Below are positions 27,691 through 35,928 of a stretch of DNA of 64,000 nucleotides, piece by piece (the stretch's first letter is position 1; each line of letters opens with the position of its first letter). The stretch spans positions 62,001-126,000 of the forward strand of contig NZ_AULE01000024.1 of assembly GCF_000425125.1 (NCBI RefSeq). The letters are read 5' to 3'. This DNA comes from Paenibacillus taiwanensis DSM 18679 (lineage in GTDB: Bacteria; Bacillota; Bacilli; Paenibacillales; Paenibacillaceae). The translations under genes and the position numbers were made by a program. The notes beneath the pieces are model-generated. The model was given only the letters and a program-made list of their open reading frames with translations. It did not search any database and had not been told where the DNA came from.

Positions 27691-27733
27691 AGCGCAAGGG
27701 CAAGAGTTTTCTAGGGATCATTTGGAAATAAAT

Positions 27734-27778
27734 AGACTCATTCTATCGGAATTGTGCTAAAATCGTCAGAATGAGTCT
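27734..27778 (-). terminator. Terminator-like hairpin after the ribokinase gene
   Basis: AGACTCATTCT (27734-27744) and its exact complement (27768-27778) form an 11-bp stem with a 23-nt loop. On the minus strand it is followed by an ATTTATTT stretch. Confidence 0.55.
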
Positions 27779-27812
27779 AAAATTAAGCTAAATTATGACT
27801 TGAAAAAGCAGG

Positions 27813-28844
27813 TTATTCTGATGTATTGGACGTTAACCAGTTGTCTAACTGCTCGCGTGTGGGCATCCCACTCTGTGCACCAAAGCGAGTCACCGATAAT
27901 GCGCCTGCTGCTACCGCCCAAGCGATTGCTTGATCAGTAGACCGTTTCTCCGCCAATGCAACAGCCAGTGCGCCGTTAAAAGTATCACCAGCGCCCGTCG
28001 TATCGGCTACCTCTACTTTGCGACCTGGACTATGATATACTGTCCCGTCTGCGCTGCACCAGTAAGCGCCTTCACTTCCTTTAGTCATAATGACTTTTCC
28101 AGGTAATTGTTGCAGCATCCCATAGTAGAGGTCATCTGTGTGTACGAATTGGTCCTCTGATAATGTGGATTGATCCTTATCTAATTGCGTTTGCACAGTT
28201 GCGGGTGCGCCCAGCATTAGTTCCAGTTCGTGCTCATTTGGGGTCACCCAGCTAATTTTATCTAGGAGGGGTGGGTCCAATTGCACGGCTGGTGCAGGAT
28301 TGAGCATAACAGGTATATGATGCCGATTAGCTATGTCAATGGCGGTACGTACAGATTCCAAAGGAATTTCCAATTGCAGTACGACGAGGTCGGATTCAGC
28401 AATCAGGCTGCTGTGCTGAGTGACAAGCTCATTCGTCACAGCCTCATTTGCACCGGGTACGACTATAATCCGGTTGTCGCCATCGGCAATAGTAATGGCA
28501 GCAATGCCAGAAGATACATTGGAAATGGCGGACACTCCTTCACAATTGATGCCCTCACGTTGTAAATTACGGAGCATCTCTGCGCCAAAGCTGTCATTAC
28601 CTACACAGCCAATCATGTGCACTTCTGCTCCTAAACGGGCCGCGGCTACCGCTTGATTGGCTCCTTTTCCTCCACAAAATGTACCAAATTTCAGACCTTG
28701 TACAGTTTCACCTGCCTGTGGAATGATATCGGTAACTGTAACCAGATCCATATTTAAGCTGCCAATAACCGTAATACGTGGACGTCGCCGTGTGGAGCGG
28801 GATGGATCGGCGTTCTGAGATGATGAATAGGGGGATGAGTTCAA
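27813..28844 (-). CDS. rbsK: Ribokinase (PfkB family)
   Basis: The enzyme phosphorylates D-ribose to ribose 5-phosphate with ATP; the 343-aa product is cytosolic. The first PfkB signature reads FCGGKGANQAVAAARLGA and the second DTTGAGDTFNGALAVAL, with the catalytic Asp in GAGD. SLNMDLV and the N-terminal strand match ribokinase rather than fructokinase. The start is TTG: GGAG lies about nine bases upstream and no ATG occurs before the conserved core. The N terminus has a Ser/Arg-rich extension of about 20 residues. No ribose transporter is next to it. Confidence 0.9.
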   Translation of the reverse strand: MNSSPYSSSQNADPSRSTRRRPRITVIGSLNMDLVTVTDIIPQAGETVQGLKFGTFCGGKGANQAVAAARLGAEVHMIGCVGNDSFGAEMLRNLQREGINCEGVSAISNVSSGIAAITIADGDNRIIVVPGANEAVTNELVTQHSSLIAESDLVVLQLEIPLESVRTAIDIANRHHIPVMLNPAPAVQLDPPLLDKISWVTPNEHELELMLGAPATVQTQLDKDQSTLSEDQFVHTDDLYYGMLQQLPGKVIMTKGSEGAYWCSADGTVYHSPGRKVEVADTTGAGDTFNGALAVALAEKRSTDQAIAWAVAAGALSVTRFGAQSGMPTREQLDNWLTSNTSE

Positions 28845-28972
28845 TTGGCTCGACTCCTTTATATAAGGTACGTATACGATCTATTTTAGCGGTAATAACG
28901 GTAAATATCAAAAATGAAATGAACATAACGAAGACGGTTTCTTTTTTAGAAGGGATATGGTAAAATCTATAT

Positions 28973-28989
28973 ACTTACATTTTGTAAGT
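28973..28989. promoter_or_regulatory. Putative HxlR operator (inverted repeat)
   Basis: ACTTAC-N5-GTAAGT lies between a TAAAAT -10 (28961-28966) and the ribosome site of the HxlR gene. Such TTAC/GTAA symmetry is usual for HxlR-family sites and suggests autoregulation. Confidence 0.45.
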
Positions 28990-29008
28990 TGTAAAGGAGG
29001 GATAACGA

Positions 29009-29395
29009 ATGGATAATGACCACTCGGGAATGTGTCCGCGATTTGAAGCTGCATTTTGTATATTAGGAAAGCGTTGGAACGGCCTGCTTATTCAGGGCCT
29101 GTTAAGTGGACCTAAGCGCTTCAAGGATATCTCCTCTCTCATTCCAACGATGAGTGACAAGATGCTTAGCGAGCGGATGAAGGATCTGGAATTTTCTGGA
29201 ATCGTCACCCGCAATGTATATCCGGAGACTCCTGTACGTATTGAATACGCCTTAACTGACAAGGGACTTGCTCTACAGCCTGTCATGGAAGCGATCCAGA
29301 CTTGGGCGGAGTCATGGGTAGATAATCTACCTGCTGCATCATATGAATGCTGCGATGAATCTGATTCCAATGTGAGCAACCCGGTGAATGGTTAA
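29009..29395 (+). CDS. HxlR family transcriptional regulator
   Basis: The 128-aa winged-helix protein begins with CPRFEAAFCILGKRWNGLLI, the HxlR pattern with an N-terminal Cys and the GKRW motif. It continues with RFKDISSLIPTMSDKMLSERM, the recognition region. Many members sense electrophiles or redox stress through that Cys. AAAGGAGG lies eight bases before the ATG. No divergent oxidoreductase target sits beside it, so it may regulate itself or distant genes. Confidence 0.9.
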   Translation: MDNDHSGMCPRFEAAFCILGKRWNGLLIQGLLSGPKRFKDISSLIPTMSDKMLSERMKDLEFSGIVTRNVYPETPVRIEYALTDKGLALQPVMEAIQTWAESWVDNLPAASYECCDESDSNVSNPVNG

Positions 29396-29506
29396 CATGA
29401 ATTTATCTTTGTAACCGACATTCACGTCATTAACGTGTTGAATGGAACCTGTTACGAAGACCATGATGTCATAAGGCTTGCCCTAGTGCATCGAAATGGA
29501 CAAGAT

Positions 29507-29546
29507 AAAAGCCTGTCGTCAGATTAACTGATGGCAGGCTTTTTTC
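29507..29546. terminator. Terminator between hxlR-like and GNAT genes
   Basis: AAAAGCCTG (29507-29515) pairs with CAGGCTTTT (29535-29543), followed by further T residues. A and T runs on both sides suit the two converging genes. Confidence 0.85.
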
Positions 29547-29613
29547 GCGTGTGGGGGAGATCACGCCAAGTATGCGCAAACGAAGCAGTAACGCTAGTGC
29601 GGGAAGCTTGACA

Positions 29614-30189
29614 TTACCACAGCAGCTGTTCCCCAAGCTCTAAGTAAATGTCAGCGTCTTTAAAGTCGGACTGATTTCGACGAGCTTTGTCTGAGAAAAG
29701 ATTTATCATCGTGCACAGCCCTAATAGATCACTGCGCAAAGGTTTATGGCGTGTGCCGCCAATCAGATGAGTCCCTTTTATGAAGCTCCAGCCGCCTTGT
29801 GAATAAAAATGAATCAGCTCTGGCTTGCATGTAAAAATGCTGATGTCTGGCTGGTGATGTCGTATAAATGACATCGCTTCCTTGATGAGCCGCAGGCCGT
29901 AGCCTTGATTACGATAAATAGGATTTGTTACGACTTCGCTAAGCGCAAATGCTTTATATCGTTCCCCTCCATGCATAACTTGTTTCCAAGGGACAGCGAG
30001 GTAACTGATGACGATTTCATTTTCGATGAGCAAAAATGAGGTGGGGTTAGTGTCCACTTGATGAACCCACTCCATATCGTCATCTCTCCCGTCAAAAGCG
30101 GCTGGCCATTCTTGACGCATAAGCTCGACAATTTGACTTCGATATTGGAAAGGACATTGTTCTTTCGAGAACTGTAAAAGTTGCTGCAT
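29614..30189 (-). CDS. GNAT family N-acetyltransferase
   Basis: The product is 191 aa. The acetyl-CoA-binding segment NQGYGLRLIKEAM fits the Q/R-x-x-G-x-G/A motif of GNAT enzymes, preceded by the strand ALSEVVTNPIYR. The C-terminal third, with YSQGGWSFIKGTHLIGG, resembles enzymes acting on small molecules. AAGGAG lies upstream of the ATG. The acceptor cannot be named. Confidence 0.85.
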   Translation of the reverse strand: MQQLLQFSKEQCPFQYRSQIVELMRQEWPAAFDGRDDDMEWVHQVDTNPTSFLLIENEIVISYLAVPWKQVMHGGERYKAFALSEVVTNPIYRNQGYGLRLIKEAMSFIRHHQPDISIFTCKPELIHFYSQGGWSFIKGTHLIGGTRHKPLRSDLLGLCTMINLFSDKARRNQSDFKDADIYLELGEQLLW

Positions 30190-30343
30190 GTAGGTCTCCT
30201 TGTTAGTTGATCAACGGTCTACTATAGGTATTTCTACACATTATAAAATTATTTACTGCGATTGAGCAACGATGGACCTTTTTGTTCGTATATATGTTTC
30301 GTTATGTCCTAAACAATAAGGAAGTATAAAGGAGATGGTTAGG

Positions 30344-30835
30344 GTGGATTCGTCAAAGTTGGCTCTCCGTTATATAGAATGGGATGAAGAAGCACAACTG
30401 GAGCGAGGCGAGTTGTCTAACTGGAGTGTGTCGCGAAATTATTTGTTTATTTGCAAGCTTGCAGATGCAACGGTGCTCAGAAACCGATTGTGGGAGCATA
30501 CGTCTCATGAGACAGATCAATACGGTCAAGCTACTATATATGTTCGTGAATTCAGAGGCCAGCTGCCAAATGATAGAACAAACGCGGTAAAGCATACTAT
30601 TTTTCAGACAGCATGTGATGTGGCTGATCCGTTTGAAATGGTCTGGTACGTATATGATCGTGATCAAAACACGTTTCAGGATGCAGGTACAGAACGGCCT
30701 TCAGATCCGCTCCAAGCCGCATTTGTACTGTTGGATCACTATACGTATTGGCGAGGTATGGAGGTAGAAATGTTAATGACAGTGCTTGATGCAGATCGAA
30801 ATAAGCTGCTGCTGTTTGTAGAGCAATTGAAATAA
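30344..30835 (+). CDS. Conserved-cluster protein of unknown function (163 aa)
   Basis: I do not recognise this family. The product is acidic and soluble, with no signal peptide or membrane segment. It is predicted to be mixed alpha/beta, with aromatic-rich strands such as NYLFICKL and FEMVWYVYDRD. The start is taken as the GTG at 30344, nine bases after GGAG (30331-30334); the ATG at 30335 abuts that site. It is the first of four closely packed plus-strand genes ending with the DUF350 protein, which suggests a role with the ATP-grasp ligase and the putative lipoprotein. Confidence 0.75.
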   Translation: MDSSKLALRYIEWDEEAQLERGELSNWSVSRNYLFICKLADATVLRNRLWEHTSHETDQYGQATIYVREFRGQLPNDRTNAVKHTIFQTACDVADPFEMVWYVYDRDQNTFQDAGTERPSDPLQAAFVLLDHYTYWRGMEVEMLMTVLDADRNKLLLFVEQLK

Positions 30836-30878
30836 GGAGAAAGGCAGTTGTGATGAGGAAGAGAAACGGGGAGATCAA

Positions 30879-31238
30879 ATGAATATCGAAGTTAAGCTGT
30901 CGGAACAAAATGGGATGACAGATTCAAATGAGCGCATCGCACCAATGAAGAAGCGGCTTGCTTATGCATTAATGGTCTGCATGCCATTAGCAACAACGGC
31001 ATGTGGTGACAACAACCCGAGCGCTTACGATGAATGTGTCTATGAGCGGCAGGCGACTAATGGTAACTGGAGCTGCGACGATGATGGCAGCAGTAATCAT
31101 TCTAGTTGGTATCATACTCGAGGGTACTCGTCCAAAAAGAGCTCTGCCAAATCAGGCACTGCTTTTTATAACAGTTATAAAAGCAGTCATTCCTCTTATT
31201 CAGGTATTGGCAGCAGCGGTCATTCCAGCGGAGGATAA
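30879..31238 (+). CDS. Small Ser/Gly/His-rich putative lipoprotein
   Basis: The product is 119 aa. After 22 hydrophilic residues come MKKRLAYALMVCMPLATTAC and GDNN, which reads as a signal peptide and lipobox (LATTAC). The mature part is low-complexity, rich in Ser, Gly, His and Tyr, and ends SSGHSSGG. A GGGGAG site supports the ATG at 30879; the internal ATG at 30945 would make a cleaner signal peptide but lacks a site. It resembles in layout the lipoproteins (DUF1190/YgiB-like) found beside YgiC/YjfC ligases, but no domain match is claimed. The GGAGG for the next gene lies inside its last codons. Confidence 0.7.
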   Translation: MNIEVKLSEQNGMTDSNERIAPMKKRLAYALMVCMPLATTACGDNNPSAYDECVYERQATNGNWSCDDDGSSNHSSWYHTRGYSSKKSSAKSGTAFYNSYKSSHSSYSGIGSSGHSSGG

Positions 31239-31243
31239 TTACA

Positions 31244-32692
31244 ATGGAACAACAAGTGAACCGTATTCGCCACTCTCTAAAGCTCCCGCTTGAAGAGCGA
31301 GCGGCATTTACAGATGAAAGACTGCGCGTAGTTCCTTATGTTTGGATGCATAATGAGCCTTACTGTATGACAGAGGCGATCCTCTATGACAAGACGGAGG
31401 TTATGGAGCTGCGTCAAGCATCTGAACATGTTCATCAGGTGTTCGAACGGGTACTGCGTTTTGTGCAGCATGAATTGCCTGATATAACACTCGTGCAGCA
31501 GCTTGGAATACCGGCACAACTGGTGGAAGCCGCCAGGCAAGCCGAGCCGATTAGTGGAATTAGCAGGCAGGATTGGATAAAAGGCCCGCAAGGCTGGAAA
31601 TGTATCGAGAACAATGCCGATACACCTACTGGTATTCCTGAAGCTGCTTATTTGGCTGAACAATTTATTCATGAAAGCAATATGCTGTGGGAACGCAAGG
31701 GGGAGAAGCAGCGGCTGTTGAATCCATCCGATACGTTATCCAGCCAATTGCAGCATACGTTGGTGAAGATGCTTCAGTATTATAGGGAGCAAGGTTATTC
31801 GGGAACGATTGTATTTAGTGCTTATCGAGATCATGCAGAGGACAGGGCAAACACGCTGTATCTGCTAAAGCTTGTACAACAAGCGGGGTGGGAAGCGGAA
31901 TTTTGTGCACTCGAAGATCTACGTGTCGTGCCAGGTGAAGGCTTATATGCGAATAACCATAAAGTAGGGATATGGTACAGGTTATATCCACTAGAATATT
32001 TAATGACGGATGAGTCCGAGGACGGATTTCCCATAGGGAGGGCAGTACTAGCGCTTAGCGCCAGCAAGCTACTCGCTATTCTAAACCCGTTGCAGTCAAT
32101 TCTACTTCAAAGTAAAGCGATGATGGCGCTCATTTGGGCAATTCATGAGCATCACGACGAATTAAGCAGCACGATGTCCGCCCCTATTTTGACATCAGGG
32201 GAGCGGGAAATAATTAAACGATATATTCCGCCAACTTATTTGAACCCAGAGCCATTTAAAGCTACAGGCCGTCCCTATGTAGCGAAGAGCATCTGGGGCA
32301 GAGAAGGGAAAGGCACCACAATATATGATACAAATGGCGTATGCGAGGAAGGTATGAACGAACCTGTAACAAAAGAGAAGGAGAAGCAGCCCTTTATTCC
32401 ATCAGAAGCTGACATGGAGGATGCTGATGACCAGCGCTATTACGCAGCTCAGCCCAAAATTTATCAAGCATATGTGCCGATGGAGGCCGTACATATGGCG
32501 TCGACGGGAAACCAGTTGAGCGGTTATTTGTTAACGGGGGTATATGTGCCTGGCGGGACATACGGTGGATTGCTGCCAAGAGTTGGCGGACGCATAACGG
32601 GTGATCTGGCTAGATTTTGTCCAGCTGCCATCCAGCACGATGTCCATTGGACGATAAATAAGGAACAGATAGATGAGGGGGAGTCAAGTTGA
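31244..32692 (+). CDS. Glutathionylspermidine synthase family ATP-grasp ligase
   Basis: The 482-aa cytosolic protein matches the C-terminal synthetase domain of glutathionylspermidine synthase (the YgiC/YjfC group), which joins a carboxylate to an amine using ATP. Recognisable points are GWKCIENNADTPTGIPEAAY in the N half and the ATP-grasp segment YVAKSIWGREGKGTTIYD near residue 350. The amidase half is absent. A poorly conserved insertion of 20-30 acidic/Lys-rich residues follows that loop. Stand-alone members have unknown substrates; linkage to a lipoprotein and DUF350 is the same as in enterobacterial yjf clusters. The stop overlaps the next start. Confidence 0.88.
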   Translation: MEQQVNRIRHSLKLPLEERAAFTDERLRVVPYVWMHNEPYCMTEAILYDKTEVMELRQASEHVHQVFERVLRFVQHELPDITLVQQLGIPAQLVEAARQAEPISGISRQDWIKGPQGWKCIENNADTPTGIPEAAYLAEQFIHESNMLWERKGEKQRLLNPSDTLSSQLQHTLVKMLQYYREQGYSGTIVFSAYRDHAEDRANTLYLLKLVQQAGWEAEFCALEDLRVVPGEGLYANNHKVGIWYRLYPLEYLMTDESEDGFPIGRAVLALSASKLLAILNPLQSILLQSKAMMALIWAIHEHHDELSSTMSAPILTSGEREIIKRYIPPTYLNPEPFKATGRPYVAKSIWGREGKGTTIYDTNGVCEEGMNEPVTKEKEKQPFIPSEADMEDADDQRYYAAQPKIYQAYVPMEAVHMASTGNQLSGYLLTGVYVPGGTYGGLLPRVGGRITGDLARFCPAAIQHDVHWTINKEQIDEGESS

Positions 32693-33093
32693 AGTCATTA
32701 TTAGTAGATTTAGGACACGTTGGCATTGGCATCGCAGTCATTGCAGTGATTTTACTTGTCGGTGCATTTGTGTTCAGCAAATTAACAAAGTTTAACGATC
32801 AGCAGGAAATTCGTAAAGGAAATGAAGCAGCAGGCATGTATATGGGGAGTAAACTGTTAGGTTTATGTATTATCGTTGCGATGGTTTCCTTTAGTACAAG
32901 TTCTTGGCTCATGATGCTGTTATGGTCGGCCATCGGGATTGTTATTTTATGTCTGTTATATGTGCTTGTGGATTTGTTATTACCTCAATTTCGCGTATGC
33001 GAGGAAATTGAGAAGGGGAATATGGCTGTCGCACAATTGCTGCGTTCAATAATTATCGGGGTATCGATTGTAGTGGGTACGATGCTTATATAG
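32689..33093 (+). CDS. DUF350 family membrane protein
   Basis: The product is 134 aa with four membrane helices made of two repeats, each including a short charged loop (NDQQEIRKGNEAAG and CEEIEKGNMAVA), the hallmark of DUF350 (YjfL-like). The start is TTG at 32689, overlapping the TGA stop of the ligase gene, with GAGGGGG upstream, so translation is coupled. Function is unknown; it is recurrently encoded beside GSP-synthase-like ligases. Confidence 0.88.
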   Translation: MKSLLVDLGHVGIGIAVIAVILLVGAFVFSKLTKFNDQQEIRKGNEAAGMYMGSKLLGLCIIVAMVSFSTSSWLMMLLWSAIGIVILCLLYVLVDLLLPQFRVCEEIEKGNMAVAQLLRSIIIGVSIVVGTMLI

Positions 33094-33177
33094 GTATTGA
33101 ATGGCTATATTTTGACGTTTTCATCATACTTATGTCACATTATTGTCGAATAAGCTCGGTCTGCCTTCTTTTAGCCG

Positions 33178-33206
33178 TTGTCAATGGGATACATGCTCCG
33201 TATAAT
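33178..33206 (+). promoter_or_regulatory. SigA-type promoter for the second degV gene
   Basis: TTGTCA (33178-33183) and TATAAT (33201-33206) are separated by 17 bp, 50 bp before the ATG. Confidence 0.75.
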
Positions 33207-33256
33207 AGAACGGACAGAGACGGTGTAGTCAACAATAAGATAGACAGGAGAATGAC

Positions 33257-34114
33257 ATGACCATTCATATCATCACAGACGGAAGCTCCGATTTGACTCC
33301 AGAGATCGCCAAACAATTCGGAATTAATGTGGTCCCGCTTTACGTTCGCTTTGGGCAGGATATTCATACTTCAGACATGGATTCGGAAGCATTTTATGAA
33401 CGTATGCGTAATGAGGAAGAATTACCTAAGACTTCAAGCCCATCGCCTGGTGACTTTTATAATATGTACAAATCATTGGATGCTGACAAAGATATTTTGG
33501 TTTTGTGCTTAACTTCACAATTAAGCAGTACGTATAACCATGCTGTTATGGCAAAGACAATGTATGAAGAAGACGGGCATACGAACAAAGTAGAGGTCAT
33601 CGATACCAAGACGGCTTCAATGGGATTAGGGTTGTTGGCTGTCCGTGCGGCGCTTATGGCGAAGGCTGGCAAGAGCTTGACTGACCTGAACGAAGCAATT
33701 AAGCAGTGTGTACAGCAGACAAGGACTTATTTTACGTTGGATACATTAGAGAATGCGATTCGTGGTGGTCGCCTGAATCGTCTTAAAGGCACTGTTGCCT
33801 CTATGCTGAACATTAAAGTATTAATGAGAGCTAATGAAGACGGAGTTATTGAGACGATGGAGAAGATTCGCGGAACGCAGCGGGTGCTCAAGCGAATGAT
33901 TGAGAAGGTTGGTGAGGCATGGCATCATGCTGATCGCAATTGGATCGCGTTGGCTCATTCGAACTGTGAAGAGCGCGCAAAGGAATTTCTCAATGCCCTG
34001 TTAGAGAAATATCCATTTGAAAATGTGCTTTTTGTTAATATGGGACCCGTAATCGGTACATACGCCGGTGAAGGCGGTGTTCTGTTGGCTTTTGGTGAAC
34101 CAAACTTGAAGTAA
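33257..34114 (+). CDS. DegV family fatty-acid-binding protein (second copy)
   Basis: The product is 285 aa, the same length as the DegV encoded at 5336. It opens IHIITDGSSDLTPE and has TSSPSPGDFYNMYK and GPVIGTYAGEGGVLLAF, the loops that hold the fatty acid carboxylate. The two copies differ clearly in these loops (GPVIGTYAGEG here against GCVISSHCGTN), so they may bind different acyl chains. It has its own promoter and a good AGGAGA site. Confidence 0.92.
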   Translation: MTIHIITDGSSDLTPEIAKQFGINVVPLYVRFGQDIHTSDMDSEAFYERMRNEEELPKTSSPSPGDFYNMYKSLDADKDILVLCLTSQLSSTYNHAVMAKTMYEEDGHTNKVEVIDTKTASMGLGLLAVRAALMAKAGKSLTDLNEAIKQCVQQTRTYFTLDTLENAIRGGRLNRLKGTVASMLNIKVLMRANEDGVIETMEKIRGTQRVLKRMIEKVGEAWHHADRNWIALAHSNCEERAKEFLNALLEKYPFENVLFVNMGPVIGTYAGEGGVLLAFGEPNLK

Positions 34115-34191
34115 CTTAGCCTTCGTGAATTGGTCACATCATAAGTGCGTACAATCACTATGGCCTCCTGCGGATTGTTCTATTCTGAATC

Positions 34192-34207
34192 TGTGAGATA
34201 TTTCACG
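34192..34207. promoter_or_regulatory. Fnr/Crp-type palindrome before ric
   Basis: TGTGAGATATTTCACG is TGTGA-N6-TCACg, one base from the perfect Fnr box. It lies 40 bp before the ric start, over the likely core promoter, so repression or a second promoter is possible. Confidence 0.6.
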
Positions 34208-34246
34208 AGATACATTAGAGGAACAGTGCGATAGGAGGCTATTTTT

Positions 34247-34945
34247 ATGAAATTCCATGATCAAATGATGGTGCGGGACATCGTGCTTGCGTATCCTGCG
34301 GCTAGTGATATGTTTAAAAAGTTAAAAATCGACTTTTGCTGCGGGGGCAATCGCCCGCTAGCTGAGGCAGCAGCTTCACGTCAATTGGACCCTGCCTCGA
34401 TTATTGCGCAATTGCAGATACAGTATGACGAGGCACCTGCCCTCCACACAGGGATGGATTGGAAATACATGTCCTCCAGATCCTTAATTGATTATATCGT
34501 CAACAAGCATCATCGTTATTTGGTAGAACAGCTGCCTATGATTGCAGCTAACGTGGCACGTGTATATCAGGTACACGGGGCAGAACAACCACATTTGCAG
34601 GAACTGTACCGATTGTTTGGGGCGCTTCGAACAGAGCTTGAAAGTCATACCGCTGACGAAGAAGCTGAACAATTTCCGGCACTCATTCGGGCCGAAGAAA
34701 TGGCACATGAGAACAAAGAGTTTGCCCATGTGGCAGCAGCGATCGCTAAATTGGAAGCAGAGCATACCGCAGCAGGGGAGCTGTTGAGACAAATAAGGGA
34801 AGTTACGTCCGAATTTACCGTCCCTGAGCATGCGTGCACAACTTATCGAATAACGTACACACGACTGGAAGAGTTGGAAGCGATGACGTTTGAACATGTG
34901 CATCTTGAAAATAATGTACTGTTTCCGCGATTTCTTTTAAGTTGA
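34247..34945 (+). CDS. ric: Iron-sulfur cluster repair di-iron protein Ric (ScdA/YtfE)
   Basis: The protein repairs Fe-S clusters damaged by nitric oxide or peroxide. The 232-aa product has the N-terminal ScdA domain with KIDFCCGGNRPL, then a hemerythrin-like four-helix bundle with the metal-ligand histidines and acidic residues spread over IVNKHHRYLVEQ, LESHTADEEAEQF, EAEHTAAGELL and FEHVHLENNVLF. AGGAGG precedes the ATG. An Fnr-like box overlaps its promoter, which fits induction under oxygen limitation or NO. Confidence 0.94.
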   Translation: MKFHDQMMVRDIVLAYPAASDMFKKLKIDFCCGGNRPLAEAAASRQLDPASIIAQLQIQYDEAPALHTGMDWKYMSSRSLIDYIVNKHHRYLVEQLPMIAANVARVYQVHGAEQPHLQELYRLFGALRTELESHTADEEAEQFPALIRAEEMAHENKEFAHVAAAIAKLEAEHTAAGELLRQIREVTSEFTVPEHACTTYRITYTRLEELEAMTFEHVHLENNVLFPRFLLS

Positions 34946-34989
34946 TGATCGGATTTAAGTTATAAAATAATAGGATATTAGGTAAGCTG

Positions 34990-35049
34990 AAAAGGGCACC
35001 TTCCGATACACCGAGCTTGAGTCGGTACGGAAGGTGCCCTTTGCTTTTT
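34990..35049. terminator. Strong terminator after ric
   Basis: AAAAGGGCACCTTCCG and its complement form a 15-bp perfect outer stem around a smaller inner one (CCGA/TCGG), followed by TTTGCTTTTT. Confidence 0.92.
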
Positions 35050-35211
35050 AAGCAGCAGATGGAATGCTGCTGCCAAGCAAACGTCCCACTTCCTCCCTTT
35101 CTTCCACGGTAGCTCTGTATGGAATGTGCAACGTAGATTATGCTATGATGGGAAAGCATAAAGACCTGAATTTAATAAGACTATATGAACATATTAACGG
35201 GGGAATACCTT

Positions 35212-35928
35212 ATGTACCGCATTCTTATTGTAGAAGACGATGACAAGATTGCATCCATTTTGCAGTCGTCACTTGAAAAATATGATTACGAAGTAAACAG
35301 ACCTACCAACTTTAAACTGTTAAAGGAAGAGGTCGTCAAGTTTGAACCAGATCTTATTTTGTTAGACATCCATTTGCCATCCTATGATGGGTTTTATTGG
35401 TGTCGGCAGTTCCGGTCAGTAACAAATGCACCTATCATTTTTGTGTCTGCGCGCACAGGTGAGATGGACCAGGTGATGGCCATTGAGAACGGCGGCGATG
35501 ATTTTATTACGAAGCCATTCCATCTTGATGTGCTGCTTGCAAAGGTTAAGGGTGTACTTCGTCGTTCGTACGGAGAGTATGCGGCCAATGGTTCTGGCAA
35601 CGGTGAAGAGATTGTTGTCCACGGTCTATCTTTGCACCGATCCAAAAATATATTGGAGTGGCAGGGCAAGCGTGTGGATCTGACAAAAAATGAAGCACTG
35701 CTGCTTGGCAGCTTGATGGAGCGTGTTGACCATATTGTTTCTCGCGAAACGTTGTTGGAGACGCTTTGGGATGACGTTGATTTTGTAGATGATAACACAC
35801 TAACTGTAAATGTCACTCGTGTACGCAAAAAGATGGAAGAAATCGGTGTGATGAAAGCCATTGAAACGGTGCGGGGCCAAGGATATCGACTGCTTCAGAC
35901 TTGGACTGAAGACGGTGCTCCTTCATGA
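35212..35928 (+). CDS. bceR: Response regulator, OmpR family, BceR-like
   Basis: The 238-aa product has a receiver domain with VEDDDK, phospho-acceptor Asp52 (LLDIHLPSYDG) and KPFHLD, then a winged-helix output domain ending with VRGQGYRL. The linked kinase lacks an extracellular sensor and an ABC transporter follows, the arrangement of the BceRS-AB peptide-antibiotic response. GGGGGA precedes the ATG at 35212; the in-frame ATG at 35185 lacks a site. It overlaps the kinase gene by four bases. It should activate bceAB transcription. Confidence 0.92.
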   Translation: MYRILIVEDDDKIASILQSSLEKYDYEVNRPTNFKLLKEEVVKFEPDLILLDIHLPSYDGFYWCRQFRSVTNAPIIFVSARTGEMDQVMAIENGGDDFITKPFHLDVLLAKVKGVLRRSYGEYAANGSGNGEEIVVHGLSLHRSKNILEWQGKRVDLTKNEALLLGSLMERVDHIVSRETLLETLWDDVDFVDDNTLTVNVTRVRKKMEEIGVMKAIETVRGQGYRLLQTWTEDGAPS

